A stretch of 9,305 nt of DNA from Acetobacteraceae bacterium (lineage in GTDB: Bacteria > Pseudomonadota > Alphaproteobacteria > Acetobacterales > Acetobacteraceae). Position 1 is the stretch's first letter; the number at the start of each line of letters is the position of its first letter. The stretch covers positions 1-9,305 of the forward strand of contig JASHVB010000594.1 in the NCBI GenBank assembly GCA_030039695.1, in the 5' to 3' direction. Shown piece after piece: positions 1-6,542 of the stretch. A model generated the notes under the pieces. It made no database searches, had not been told where the DNA came from, and worked only from the letters and a program-made list of their open reading frames with translations. A program made the position numbers and the translations under genes.

Positions 1-312
1 CGCGCCGCCGGTGCTGAGCACGGCGGCACACAGCATGAAGCGTGCGCCTCGCCGGTCCAGCACGCGGCCATGGAGCGGCGCCGACAAGGCCGCGAGCACG
101 CCGCCCAGCGACACCGCGCCCGATAGCGCAGTGCGTGACCAGCCGAACTCCCGTGTCATCGGCTCGACGAAGATCGACAACGTCCCCGCCGCGCCGCCCT
201 GGCGCGAGAAACCGGCGCAACACGCGCAGGCCAGGATGATCCAGCCGTAGAAGAACGGCAGGCGGCGGGCGAGCGTGCGTGGCAGCACCCGGCCCTCCGG
301 CTCTCGGGTCAT
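1..312 (-). CDS. MFS transporter, N-terminal fragment (runs off left edge)
   Basis: Inner-membrane secondary transporter of the major facilitator superfamily; substrate unknown. Only the first 104 codons are in the window. The translation starts MTREPEGRVLPRTLARRLP, then a first hydrophobic helix (about residues 20-40, FFYGWIILACACCAGF), a periplasmic stretch (FVEPMTREFGWSRTAL), a second helix, and the cytoplasmic loop GRVLDRRGARFML. That loop matches the MFS motif A pattern (GxxxDRxGxR) between helices 2 and 3. The GWIIL...EFGWSR layout is common in organic-acid MFS carriers, but this does not fix the substrate. The ATG lies 28 bases after the stop of the CoA-transferase gene, so the two are probably co-transcribed. 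The ATG has no close ribosome site. A GTG at 286-288 is preceded by GGAGGG and is a real alternative start, eight codons shorter. The family call is secure; the start is not. Confidence 0.85.
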   Translation of the reverse strand, partial: MTREPEGRVLPRTLARRLPFFYGWIILACACCAGFSRQGGAAGTLSIFVEPMTREFGWSRTALSGAVSLGGVLAALSAPLHGRVLDRRGARFMLCAAVLSTGGA

Positions 313-340
313 GGCGAACGGTGTCGCGGTCTCGCCCTGC

Positions 341-1537
341 TCAGACGACGCCCTCTGCGCGCAGTTTCGCCACCGTATCGGCCGAAACGCCGCAGAGTTC
401 CCCGAGCAGTTCGGCTGTGTGTTCGCCAAGCAAAGGCGGCCGTTGAACGAGCGCGGGCGAATCCGACAGTTTGATCGGGCAGCCTACCGTCTTGTACGTG
501 CCACGCGTCGGGTACTCGACATCGACGATCATCTCGCGCGCATGCAGATGCGGGTCGTCCAGCACCTCGCCGGTGTCCTGGCAGGCGCCGCTGGGCACGC
601 CGGCCTCGCCGAGAATGCGCATCACATCGTGCTTGCTGCGCTGGCGGGTCCACGTGGCGATGATGGCGTTGAGTGCCTCGCGATTTTCCCATCGTCCGTC
701 CGGGGTGCTGAAGCGCGGATCATCCGCAAGCTCCGGCTGGCGGATGGCTTTGACGAACGGCTTCCACATCTGCGGCTGGGCGAAAATGTAAACGTAATCG
801 TTCGGACCGCCAGGCGCGCAGGGATAAGTCGTTCCCGGCACTGCGCGACCCAGCTGGTTGCCGGTGCGTGGCGTCGGCCGGCCGTTGCGCTGGTGATCGC
901 GCAGGCTGACGCGGAGCAGATTGACGACTGCATCCTGCATTGAAACTTCGACGTGCTGGCCGTTGCCCGTCGCATGGCGCTGCTGCAGTGCCGCTAGGAT
1001 CCCAATCGCCATATGCATTCCGGTGCCGGAATCGCCGATTGCGGGCCAGACATAGGTCGGGGGATTCTCCGGGAAGCCGGTCACGCACATCGCGCCGCCC
1101 ATCGCCTGTGCGATCGGTTCGAAGCTCTTGAAGTCAGCGTATGGGCCGTAGGTGCCGAAGCCCTTGATGGTCGCGTAGATCAGCCGCTGGTTGATTTCCC
1201 GTAGCGCGGTATAGCCGAGGCCGAGCCGGTCGAGCGCGCCAGGGCCGAAATTCTCCAGCAGTACATCGCATTGCACGATGAGCTTGCGAAACAGATTCTT
1301 GCCTTCGTCGGTCTTGAGATTCAGCGTGAGGCTGCGCTTGTTGGCGTTGAGGATGAGAAAGAACAAGCTGTCGCTGTCGGGTTTGTCGCGCATATTGGTG
1401 CGGGCAACATCGCCGCCTTTGGGTTCCTCCAGCTTGATCACGTCGGCGCCGAGGAACGCGAGAATCTGCGCGCACGCGGGCCCCGCCTGGTTGTGTGTCA
1501 TGTCGATGACCCGGATACCGTTCAGCGCCTGGCTCAT
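341..1537 (-). CDS. Family III (CaiB/BaiF) CoA-transferase, Frc-like
   Basis: Cytoplasmic enzyme of 398 residues expected to move CoA between carboxylic acids. From memory it aligns along its length with formyl-CoA:oxalate CoA-transferase (Frc): residues 11-20 are IDMTHNQAGP, 94-104 ENFGPGALDRL, 168-181 GDSGTGMHMAIGIL, and the C-terminal region holds PLLGEHT. Asp169 is at the same number as the catalytic aspartate of Frc, and Gln17 and Glu140 are kept. Other Frc active-site positions differ: Trp48 is Asn, Tyr59 is Phe, Tyr139 is Phe. The segment after the conserved SMQDAVVNLL is about 30 residues shorter and lacks the GGGGQP loop. It is therefore a CoA-transferase, but the substrate is probably not oxalate/formyl-CoA. 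The start at 1537 was chosen because GGAGG lies 7 bases upstream and MSQALNGIRVIDMTH matches the family N-terminus; the frame stays open 70 codons further upstream but that part is unlike the family. The gene is divergent from the flavin monooxygenase. Confidence 0.93.
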   Translation of the reverse strand: MSQALNGIRVIDMTHNQAGPACAQILAFLGADVIKLEEPKGGDVARTNMRDKPDSDSLFFLILNANKRSLTLNLKTDEGKNLFRKLIVQCDVLLENFGPGALDRLGLGYTALREINQRLIYATIKGFGTYGPYADFKSFEPIAQAMGGAMCVTGFPENPPTYVWPAIGDSGTGMHMAIGILAALQQRHATGNGQHVEVSMQDAVVNLLRVSLRDHQRNGRPTPRTGNQLGRAVPGTTYPCAPGGPNDYVYIFAQPQMWKPFVKAIRQPELADDPRFSTPDGRWENREALNAIIATWTRQRSKHDVMRILGEAGVPSGACQDTGEVLDDPHLHAREMIVDVEYPTRGTYKTVGCPIKLSDSPALVQRPPLLGEHTAELLGELCGVSADTVAKLRAEGVV

Positions 1538-1607
1538 GTACGTTCCTCCCGAGATGGCGCATGATGATGGCGACGTTTCGCAGGTCGCGCCAGCGCCCGC
1601 CAGTCGA

Positions 1608-1636
1608 TTGACCCACCCTGTACCGGGCAGTACGGT
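1608..1636 (+). promoter_or_regulatory. Candidate sigma70-type promoter for the LLM monooxygenase gene
   Basis: TTGACC (1608-1613, 5 of 6 to the consensus -35) is followed by exactly 17 bases and then TACGGT (1631-1636), a weak -10. A transcript would begin about 25 bases before the GGGAGG ribosome site region and ATG at 1668. It sits in the 130-base space between two divergent genes, where a shared control region is expected. No comparable promoter was seen for the minus-strand gene. Confidence 0.35.
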
Positions 1637-1667
1637 CGGACACCAGTAGGTAACGGGAGGGCCGGCC

Positions 1668-2810
1668 ATGAAAGTCGGAATGGCGCTGAACATGTTGTCC
1701 CAGCCGGGGCGTTCCGACGTCTCGGTGGTCAGCGAACACATTGCCATGGGCGACCTCGTCGAACCGCTTGGCTTTGACTCCCTGTTTGCGCTGGAGCATC
1801 ACTTCACAGGCTATGCCATGTCACCGGCGCCGTTGCAGTTGCTCGCCTACTACGCGGGACGCACCAAGCGCATTCAGCTCGGCACGGCCGTGATCGTCCT
1901 ACCGTGGCATGATCCCGTGCGCGTTGCCGAACAAATCGCCTTGCTCGACATCCTGTGCGGCGGCCGTTGCTTGTTCGGCTTTGGACGAGGCGCCGCCAGC
2001 GTCGAATATGAAGGCTTCCGCATTCCCATGGGCGAGGCGCGCGGACGCTTCATCGAATCCGCACAGATCATCAAGCAGGCGCTGACCGAGGAAACCTTCG
2101 AGTTCAGTGGCGAATTTTACCAGATTCCACGCACGGCGATCCGACCGCGGCCGATCTCGCATCCCGAGCGGCGGTTCTACGGCACCGCGGTTAGCCCGGA
2201 ATCGGTCGACGTTATGGCGCAGCTTGGGTTCTCCATGCTGGTCATCATGCAGAATGAATGGCCGAAGGCCGCGCAAGACATCCACCGTTTCCGCACCACC
2301 GCTTCGCGCGCCGGCTTCACACCACGGCCGCCGATGATCCTGACCAACGTCTCCTGCTGCGAATCGCGCGATGAGGCGCAGGAGAAAGCAATCGAATGGC
2401 TCGGCAGGAAGTGGGATTCCATCGACACGCACTATCGCTTCTCCGACGGCCATCTGACCCAGGTGAAGGGTTACGAGTCCTACGAAAAGGTCGGTGTCAC
2501 TTATGCCAAGATGAAAGAGCCGTCGCGTCGTGCCAAAGCCACCGAGTTCTATGTCAGTATCCAGGTCGTCGGCACACCTGATGACTGCATCCAGAAGATT
2601 GCTGAATTGCGAAGCCTGACCGGGCTGGATCACCTGATCACTGAATTCTCCTTCGGTGGCATGCCGCACGAAGAGGCGGAGTTCAGCATGCGCTTGTTCG
2701 CGGACAAAGTACTACCGGTGCTGCAGCGCGACCCGAAGTTTGCGAAACCGCCGGCGGTTCTCGCGCCAGCCCCCGAGCCTGGACAGGAAGGCGTGTTCGC
2801 CCCGGCGTAG
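1668..2810 (+). CDS. LLM-class (LuxA-like) flavin-dependent monooxygenase
   Basis: Predicted FMN-dependent oxidoreductase of the bacterial luciferase family (380 residues), cytoplasmic, with a TIM-barrel fold. Such enzymes use reduced FMN from a partner reductase to oxygenate an organic substrate; no reductase is in the window. The N-terminal half is close to luciferase alpha chain: LEHHFTGY places His44 and His45 where LuxA has its catalytic His44 and its neighbour, and FGFGRG (103-108) matches LuxA FGICRG, with Gly in place of the reactive Cys106. LGTAVIVLPWHDPVRVAEQI (71-90) is the usual FMN/phosphate-side strand. The last 25 residues are Pro/Ala-rich and probably disordered. The ATG at 1668 is preceded by GGGAGGG about 9 bases away. 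It is divergent from the CoA-transferase gene and 138 bases before the OxlT-like gene on the same strand, suggesting a shared pathway. The substrate cannot be read from sequence. Confidence 0.92.
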   Translation: MKVGMALNMLSQPGRSDVSVVSEHIAMGDLVEPLGFDSLFALEHHFTGYAMSPAPLQLLAYYAGRTKRIQLGTAVIVLPWHDPVRVAEQIALLDILCGGRCLFGFGRGAASVEYEGFRIPMGEARGRFIESAQIIKQALTEETFEFSGEFYQIPRTAIRPRPISHPERRFYGTAVSPESVDVMAQLGFSMLVIMQNEWPKAAQDIHRFRTTASRAGFTPRPPMILTNVSCCESRDEAQEKAIEWLGRKWDSIDTHYRFSDGHLTQVKGYESYEKVGVTYAKMKEPSRRAKATEFYVSIQVVGTPDDCIQKIAELRSLTGLDHLITEFSFGGMPHEEAEFSMRLFADKVLPVLQRDPKFAKPPAVLAPAPEPGQEGVFAPA

Positions 2811-2812
2811 GC

Positions 2813-2827
2813 AGCGCGGCCCGCGCT
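2813..2827. other. Short GC-rich hairpin after the LLM gene
   Basis: AGCGCG-GCC-CGCGCT is a perfect 6-bp stem with a 3-base loop, starting 2 bases after the LLM stop codon. No T-run follows, so it is at best a weak or factor-assisted terminator or an mRNA-end stabiliser. Confidence 0.3.
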
Positions 2828-2948
2828 ATCGTGCTGCATTGCAATATCGGCAAGTTTGGCAACCGGCAAGAAATGCTGGGGCCTTTTCCTCGACCCATCA
2901 TTGTGAGAGCATTGGTGCAGCAATAACAACAGTCCGGGAGGCAGCGCC

Positions 2949-4226
2949 ATGCCATCAGACAGCAGGATGGTCGCGGCGGATCGCTGGTCGCAGCTCTGGC
3001 TCGGCTTGGTCTGCATGATTCTGATTGCTAATCTGCAATACGCGTGGACGCTGTTCGTCAACCCGATACACGCCGCCAACGGCTGGAGCATCGCCAGCAT
3101 CCAGGTCGCGTTCTCCATCTTCATCGCCACGGAAACGTGGCTGACCCCGATCGAAGGCTGGATTGTCGACGCATTGGGGGCGCGTAGAGGGCCGCCAATC
3201 ATGATCGCGTTTGGCGCGATCCTGGTGGGGCTGTCGTGGGTGCTCAATTCCTATGCCAGCTCGTTGCGGATGCTGTATGGCGCAGCGGCGTTGGGAGGCA
3301 CCGGCGCCGGCGCCATCTACGCCACATGCGTCGGCAACGCGGTAAAATGGTTTCCCGACCGACGGGGCCTTGCGGTCGGTATCACCGCTGGAGGGTTCGG
3401 CGCGGGCGCGGCACTCACGGTTATCCCAATCCGGTTGCTCATCGAGAATGCCGGCTACCAAAGCGCCTTCTTCTGGTTCGGCGTCGGCCAAGGGGTCGTC
3501 CTGCTGCTGATCGCGCCGATCATGCGTGCGCCGATACCGGGCGAGGTGCCGCAAACCGCGCCGCCGAAAGTGCTGCAATCCGCAGTCAGCTATTCACCGG
3601 GCCAGATGCTGGCCACACCGGTGTTCTGGTTGCTGTATGTGATGTTCATTCTGATCTCGGCGAGCGGTCTGATGGCCACCGCGCAGATCGCGCCCATCGC
3701 CAAGGACTTCGGTCTGTCGAACGCCACGCTGTTTCTCGGCGCCAGCGCGCTGACGGTCGCGCTCGTGGTGGACAACGTGGCGAACGGCGCCGCACGCCCG
3801 TTTTTTGGCTGGGTATCGGATCACATCGGCCGGGAAACCACGATGGCGATTGCCTTCGCGCTGGGCGGCCTGGCGTACCTGCTGCTGGCCTATTTCGGCC
3901 ACACGCCATGGACATTCGTACTCTGCGCGGCGTTGATCTTCTTCACCTGGGGCGAAATCTTCAGTCTGTTCCCCTCTACCTGCACCGATCTGTTCGGTGC
4001 GCGCTTCGCCACGACCAACGCTATGTTGCTCTATACCGCAAAGGGGACATCGGCCTGGCTGGTGCCGTTGGCGAACGTGCTGAAGGCGCGGACCGGTGGA
4101 TGGCACGCCGTCTTCCTGGCGGCTGCCATGATGAATTTCGTCGTGGTGCTGGCAGCGCTGTTTGTACTCGGCCCGGTACGGCGACGCGGCGCAGGACGGC
4201 GCGACATGGCTGCACAACAGGCGTAG
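2949..4226 (+). CDS. OxlT-like MFS carrier (oxalate/formate antiporter family)
   Basis: Inner-membrane transporter of 425 residues with the 12-helix MFS layout. From memory it resembles the Oxalobacter oxalate:formate antiporter OxlT along its whole length: NLQYAWTLFVNPI (28-40), KWFPDRRGLAVGITAGGFGAG (133-153, interrupted in OxlT by few changes), ARPFFGWVSDHIGR (282-295), FFTWGEIFSLFPSTCTDLFG (331-350) and YTAKGTSAW (362-370). Arg283 and Lys365 align with OxlT Arg272 and Lys355, the charged pair that binds the dicarboxylate, so an anionic carboxylate substrate is likely. Oxalate itself is not proved. The ATG was chosen for GGGAGG 8 bases upstream. A weak promoter-like pair lies just before it (TTGTGA at 2901, 17-base spacer, TAACAA at 2924), so it may be transcribed separately from the LLM gene. 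With the Frc-like CoA-transferase nearby, it probably brings in the acid that is then activated. Confidence 0.9.
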   Translation: MPSDSRMVAADRWSQLWLGLVCMILIANLQYAWTLFVNPIHAANGWSIASIQVAFSIFIATETWLTPIEGWIVDALGARRGPPIMIAFGAILVGLSWVLNSYASSLRMLYGAAALGGTGAGAIYATCVGNAVKWFPDRRGLAVGITAGGFGAGAALTVIPIRLLIENAGYQSAFFWFGVGQGVVLLLIAPIMRAPIPGEVPQTAPPKVLQSAVSYSPGQMLATPVFWLLYVMFILISASGLMATAQIAPIAKDFGLSNATLFLGASALTVALVVDNVANGAARPFFGWVSDHIGRETTMAIAFALGGLAYLLLAYFGHTPWTFVLCAALIFFTWGEIFSLFPSTCTDLFGARFATTNAMLLYTAKGTSAWLVPLANVLKARTGGWHAVFLAAAMMNFVVVLAALFVLGPVRRRGAGRRDMAAQQA

Positions 4227-4259
4227 TTCGGGGCAGGCCGTCAAGTCCTGCGCTTGGTC

Positions 4260-4318
4260 GAGCCGCTTGGGCGGGCTGCGGAGCCTGATCACGGCTTCGC
4301 CACCCAAGTGAGCGGCTC
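4260..4318. repeat. Long imperfect inverted repeat (hairpin) in the gap before the hotdog gene
   Basis: A 59-base stem-loop. GAGCCGCT (4260-4267) pairs with AGCGGCTC (4311-4318); TGGG (4268-4271) pairs with CCCA (4303-4306), leaving AGTG bulged; GCGGAGCC (4278-4285) pairs with GGCTTCGC (4293-4300) with one G-U pair; the loop is TGATCAC. It begins 33 bases after the OxlT-like stop codon. It could be a terminator lacking a T-run, a REP-like intergenic repeat, or a structured 3' end. A smaller GCAGG/CCTGC stem lies just upstream (4233-4251). Confidence 0.55.
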
Positions 4319-4494
4319 ACGTGCCGTCGTCGCGGCTTCTCGTGGCGGTACGCGTGGGATATGATTCACCAAACACGGAAAAACCAAGTGCGAGAGGCAA
4401 GAAAGCCGCTTGACCGGATATCAGCCATACGAATCATGGATGGCCGGGCCGAGTGCCTGTCGCCCCGGAGATCTGGACGTAAGGAACCATTGTG

Positions 4495-5301
4495 ATGTCG
4501 ACCCTGCCGCCCTATCACGTCTCGGCCTACAACACCGCCAAGGCGTCGGAAAACAAGATCCACGACGACGCCACGGCGAAGCGCTTCGGCTTCCGCGGCG
4601 GCTTGGTCGGCGGCGTGCAGGTTTATGCTTATATGACGCATCTGCCGGTGCAGCACTGGGGCCGCGCCTGGTTGGAACACGGCACCGGCGAGTGCCGGTT
4701 CAACAAGCCAGTCTATGAAGGCGACATCGCCGAGATCACCGCTGACGAGGATGCCGAGGGCCTGGCGTTGAACGTCACCAGCCAGAGCGTGTTGTGTGCG
4801 ACCGGCCGTGCCGCGCTGGGGCCCGCCGTGCCTGCGATGTCACTGGCGGATTTCGCAGCGGCCACGCCACCAGCGCATGATGCGCGTCCGCCGGCGGACG
4901 AGCGCTCGCTGCCCGTGGGGCGTTGGCTGGGCATGAATCCGCTACGGATTGACCCGGCGTATCACGCGCGGGATCTGCAGGACGCGCGCGAAACCGATCC
5001 GTTGTATGCGCAGGAAGGGATCGTGCATTCCGGTACCATTCTGCGCTGCTGCAACTGGGTATTGTCGCACAATGTGGTGTTGCCTGCGTGGATGCATGTC
5101 GGCAGCGCCGTGCAGAACGTTGGTATAGCGCGGATCGGCGATACGCTAGGCGCGCGGGCACGGGTAACGCAGAACTATGAGCACAAGGGTCACAAATTTG
5201 TGGAAGTCGACGTGCTGGTGGTGGCGAATGAACACCGTCCGCTGGCACGGGTAACGCATACCGCGATCTACCGGCCAAGGCAGCTGGCGGAAGCTGCGTA
5301 A
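4495..5301 (+). CDS. Double-hotdog MaoC-like acyl dehydratase family protein
   Basis: Cytoplasmic protein of 268 residues with two predicted hotdog domains, about 10-105 and 165-260, joined by an Ala/Pro-rich linker. The first holds a hydratase-2-like segment, ENKIHDDATAKRFGFRGGLV (19-38), which matches the NPxHxD...GF.G pattern of MaoC enzymes that hydrate enoyl-CoA. His23 is kept, but the catalytic Asp expected five residues earlier is Ser18, with Glu19 beside it. Function may therefore be hydratase with a shifted acid, a thioesterase-like role, or acyl binding. The second domain (GIVHSGTILRCCNWVL, 175-190) has the fold signature without the active-site motif. The ATG at 4495 has AAGGAA about 9 bases upstream; a GTG directly before it (4492) would add one residue. 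It follows the OxlT-like gene on the same strand after 268 bases and converges on rsfS. Its CoA-ester family fits the nearby CoA-transferase, but the substrate is unknown. Confidence 0.87.
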   Translation: MSTLPPYHVSAYNTAKASENKIHDDATAKRFGFRGGLVGGVQVYAYMTHLPVQHWGRAWLEHGTGECRFNKPVYEGDIAEITADEDAEGLALNVTSQSVLCATGRAALGPAVPAMSLADFAAATPPAHDARPPADERSLPVGRWLGMNPLRIDPAYHARDLQDARETDPLYAQEGIVHSGTILRCCNWVLSHNVVLPAWMHVGSAVQNVGIARIGDTLGARARVTQNYEHKGHKFVEVDVLVVANEHRPLARVTHTAIYRPRQLAEAA

Positions 5302-5360
5302 CCTCTCCCGCGGCGCGGGACACGTGCCGGCTAGCGGTGACGGGAGTGAGGGTGCCCAAT
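5302..5360. repeat. Possible degenerate dispersed repeat or bidirectional terminator region
   Basis: Directly after the hotdog stop the sequence begins CCTCTCCCGCGGCGCGGG (hairpin CCCGC-GGC-GCGGG at 5307-5319) and ends with GGGAGTGAGGGTG. This order resembles the CTCTCCC...GTGAGGG intergenic repeats common in GC-rich proteobacteria. It lies between two convergent genes. A second weak inverted repeat (GGTCGA/TCGACC, 5391-5413) is nearer rsfS. Neither has a T-run. Assignment from memory only. Confidence 0.25.
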
Positions 5361-5434
5361 TCAGCAGAGTGCCTGTTGCAGCGCCCTGACGGTCGACGCT
5401 TCGGGCCTCGACCTCTTGCGCACGCAGCACGGTC

Positions 5435-5920
5435 TTAATCGAGCTCGGCGCCCCACATCTTTTCCAGCGCGTACGTCGTCCGTGCTTCGGGCTTGAACAG
5501 GTGAACGATAATATCGCCGGCGTCGATAAGAACCCAATCGGCGCCGTTGGTGCCTTCGACCTGCACGCGCTGAACTCCCGCCTTGTGCAGCTTCTCTGTC
5601 AGGTGCTCCGCCATCGCGGCGATCTGCCGGTCGGCAAGGCCGGTGGCGATCACCATGCGGTCGCAGAACGTCGCCTTGCCAGCAAGGTCCAGGGCGACGA
5701 TGTCCGTCGCCTTGTCGTCGTCCAGGCTGCCGACGATTAATGACTGCAGGTTGTCGAGCGCCGACGGCGGTGGCCCCTTGCGGCGTTCGCGTGGCGGCGT
5801 CTTGGGACCGGCCGCGATGGTCTTCTTGCGCAGCGTGCCGGGTGTCTTGTCGGCGGCGAGCGCCGGCCGCGCCACGCGCTTGCGCGGCAGCGGCTTATGG
5901 CGGGCAGGCGAGGCGGGCAT
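5435..5920 (-). CDS. rsfS: Ribosome silencing factor RsfS
   Basis: Small cytoplasmic protein (161 residues) of the RsfS/Iojap family, which binds large-subunit protein uL14 and blocks subunit joining to slow translation under nutrient limitation. The family core occupies about residues 56-161: LIVGSLDDDKATDIVALDLA, the ADRQIAAMAEHL helix, and the diagnostic ADWVLIDAGDIIVHLFKPEA followed by YALEKMW. Before it is a tail of about 50 residues rich in Lys, Arg, Pro and Ala with no family match; RsfS is usually near 105-130 residues. The ATG at 5920 lies 11 bases after the nadD stop and has only a weak ribosome site, but it is the only credible start codon in frame ahead of the core, so translation is probably coupled to nadD. 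The frame is open for 93 more codons upstream, but those overlap nadD and are its shadow. It is last in the proA-nadD-rsfS run. Confidence 0.93.
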   Translation of the reverse strand: MPASPARHKPLPRKRVARPALAADKTPGTLRKKTIAAGPKTPPRERRKGPPPSALDNLQSLIVGSLDDDKATDIVALDLAGKATFCDRMVIATGLADRQIAAMAEHLTEKLHKAGVQRVQVEGTNGADWVLIDAGDIIVHLFKPEARTTYALEKMWGAELD

Positions 5921-5931
5921 CGACGGCTTGG

Positions 5932-6534
5932 CTATGGCACGGCTCCTCGGCGGATCGCTGTGGCGGACACGGCACTTAATGGCGCGGTCAGCAAGGCCCA
6001 ACCGGGCGCATTGCCGGGCAGCGTGAGGGCGGCGCGCTCCGGGCGGCGGGCATGACGCATGCGATACGCGGCGGGACCTGCAAGGGCGCGCCGTGTATAG
6101 CCGGGACGCGGCAGTACGACGAACGCAATGCGGTGCAGCATCTTCACCCAGCTCTGCCACCGCGGCATCTGGATCAGGATATCGGCGCCCATCAGCCAAA
6201 CGAAGTGAACGCGCGGGAAGCGGCGCAGCAGCAGGCGCAGTGTGTCGACGGTGAAACGGGTGCCGAAGGTGGCTTCGATGCCCGTGGCGAGAATGCGCCG
6301 TCCGTCGCCAATGCGCCGCGCGCTGAGCATACGCTCCGCGAACGGTGCCATGCCTGCATGCGGCTTCAGCGGATTGCCGGGTGAGACGAGCAGCCAGACC
6401 TGATCGAGCCGCAGGCGCTTGCAGGCGAGATTGGCGACGTGGCGGTGCCCCGCATGCGCTGGATTGAACGATCCGCCTAGCAAGCCCACGCGCGTCCGGC
6501 GCTGGTCGCCGAACCGAGGCAGCGGATCAATCAA
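5932..6534 (-). CDS. nadD: Nicotinate-nucleotide adenylyltransferase
   Basis: Transfers AMP from ATP to nicotinic acid mononucleotide, giving deamido-NAD in NAD synthesis; cytoplasmic. The sequence shows the nucleotidyltransferase signature GLLGGSFNPAHAGHRH (17-32), substrate segment LLVSPGNPLKP (48-58), FVWLMGADIL (111-120) and the C-terminal SATAIRR (190-196), equivalent to the SSTxIR motif. About 200 residues is normal for the family. No ATG exists between the end of proA and the core. I chose TTG at 6534 (reads IDPLPRFGDQRRTRVGLLGG after the start). A CTG at 6544-6546 overlaps the proA stop as CTGA, giving 203 residues with a weak upstream ACAGG. A GTG at the first Val of VGLLGG would leave almost no leader. 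Function is secure, the start is not. It is packed between proA and rsfS, so very likely in their operon. Confidence 0.93.
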   Translation of the reverse strand: MIDPLPRFGDQRRTRVGLLGGSFNPAHAGHRHVANLACKRLRLDQVWLLVSPGNPLKPHAGMAPFAERMLSARRIGDGRRILATGIEATFGTRFTVDTLRLLLRRFPRVHFVWLMGADILIQMPRWQSWVKMLHRIAFVVLPRPGYTRRALAGPAAYRMRHARRPERAALTLPGNAPGWALLTAPLSAVSATAIRRGAVP

Positions 6535-6542
6535 CGGGGCGT

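Noticed and set aside
275..943. A 222-codon plus-strand frame inside the CoA-transferase gene
   Set aside because: Antisense to a well-supported gene, no family resemblance.
341..1537. Naming the CoA-transferase frc
   Set aside because: Trp48, Tyr59, Tyr139 and the glycine loop of Frc are not kept, and no oxc is present, so only the family is claimed.
3236..4288. A 350-codon plus-strand frame overlapping the OxlT-like gene
   Set aside because: Arg-rich shadow in another frame; the OxlT-like frame has clear membrane helices and family motifs.
4360..4365. TATGAT as a -10 box for the hotdog gene
   Set aside because: It is a good hexamer, but the -35 position at 17 bases is TTCTCG and there is no extended -10. 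The nearby TTGACC at 4410 has no matching -10.
5391..5413. GGTCGA/TCGACC as a terminator between convergent genes
   Set aside because: Only 6 bp with an 11-base loop and no T-run in either direction.
5146..5430. Possible rlmH or other gene after rsfS on the minus strand
   Set aside because: rlmH often follows rsfS, so the frames were read; none shows an RlmH motif, and this frame runs antisense into the hotdog gene.
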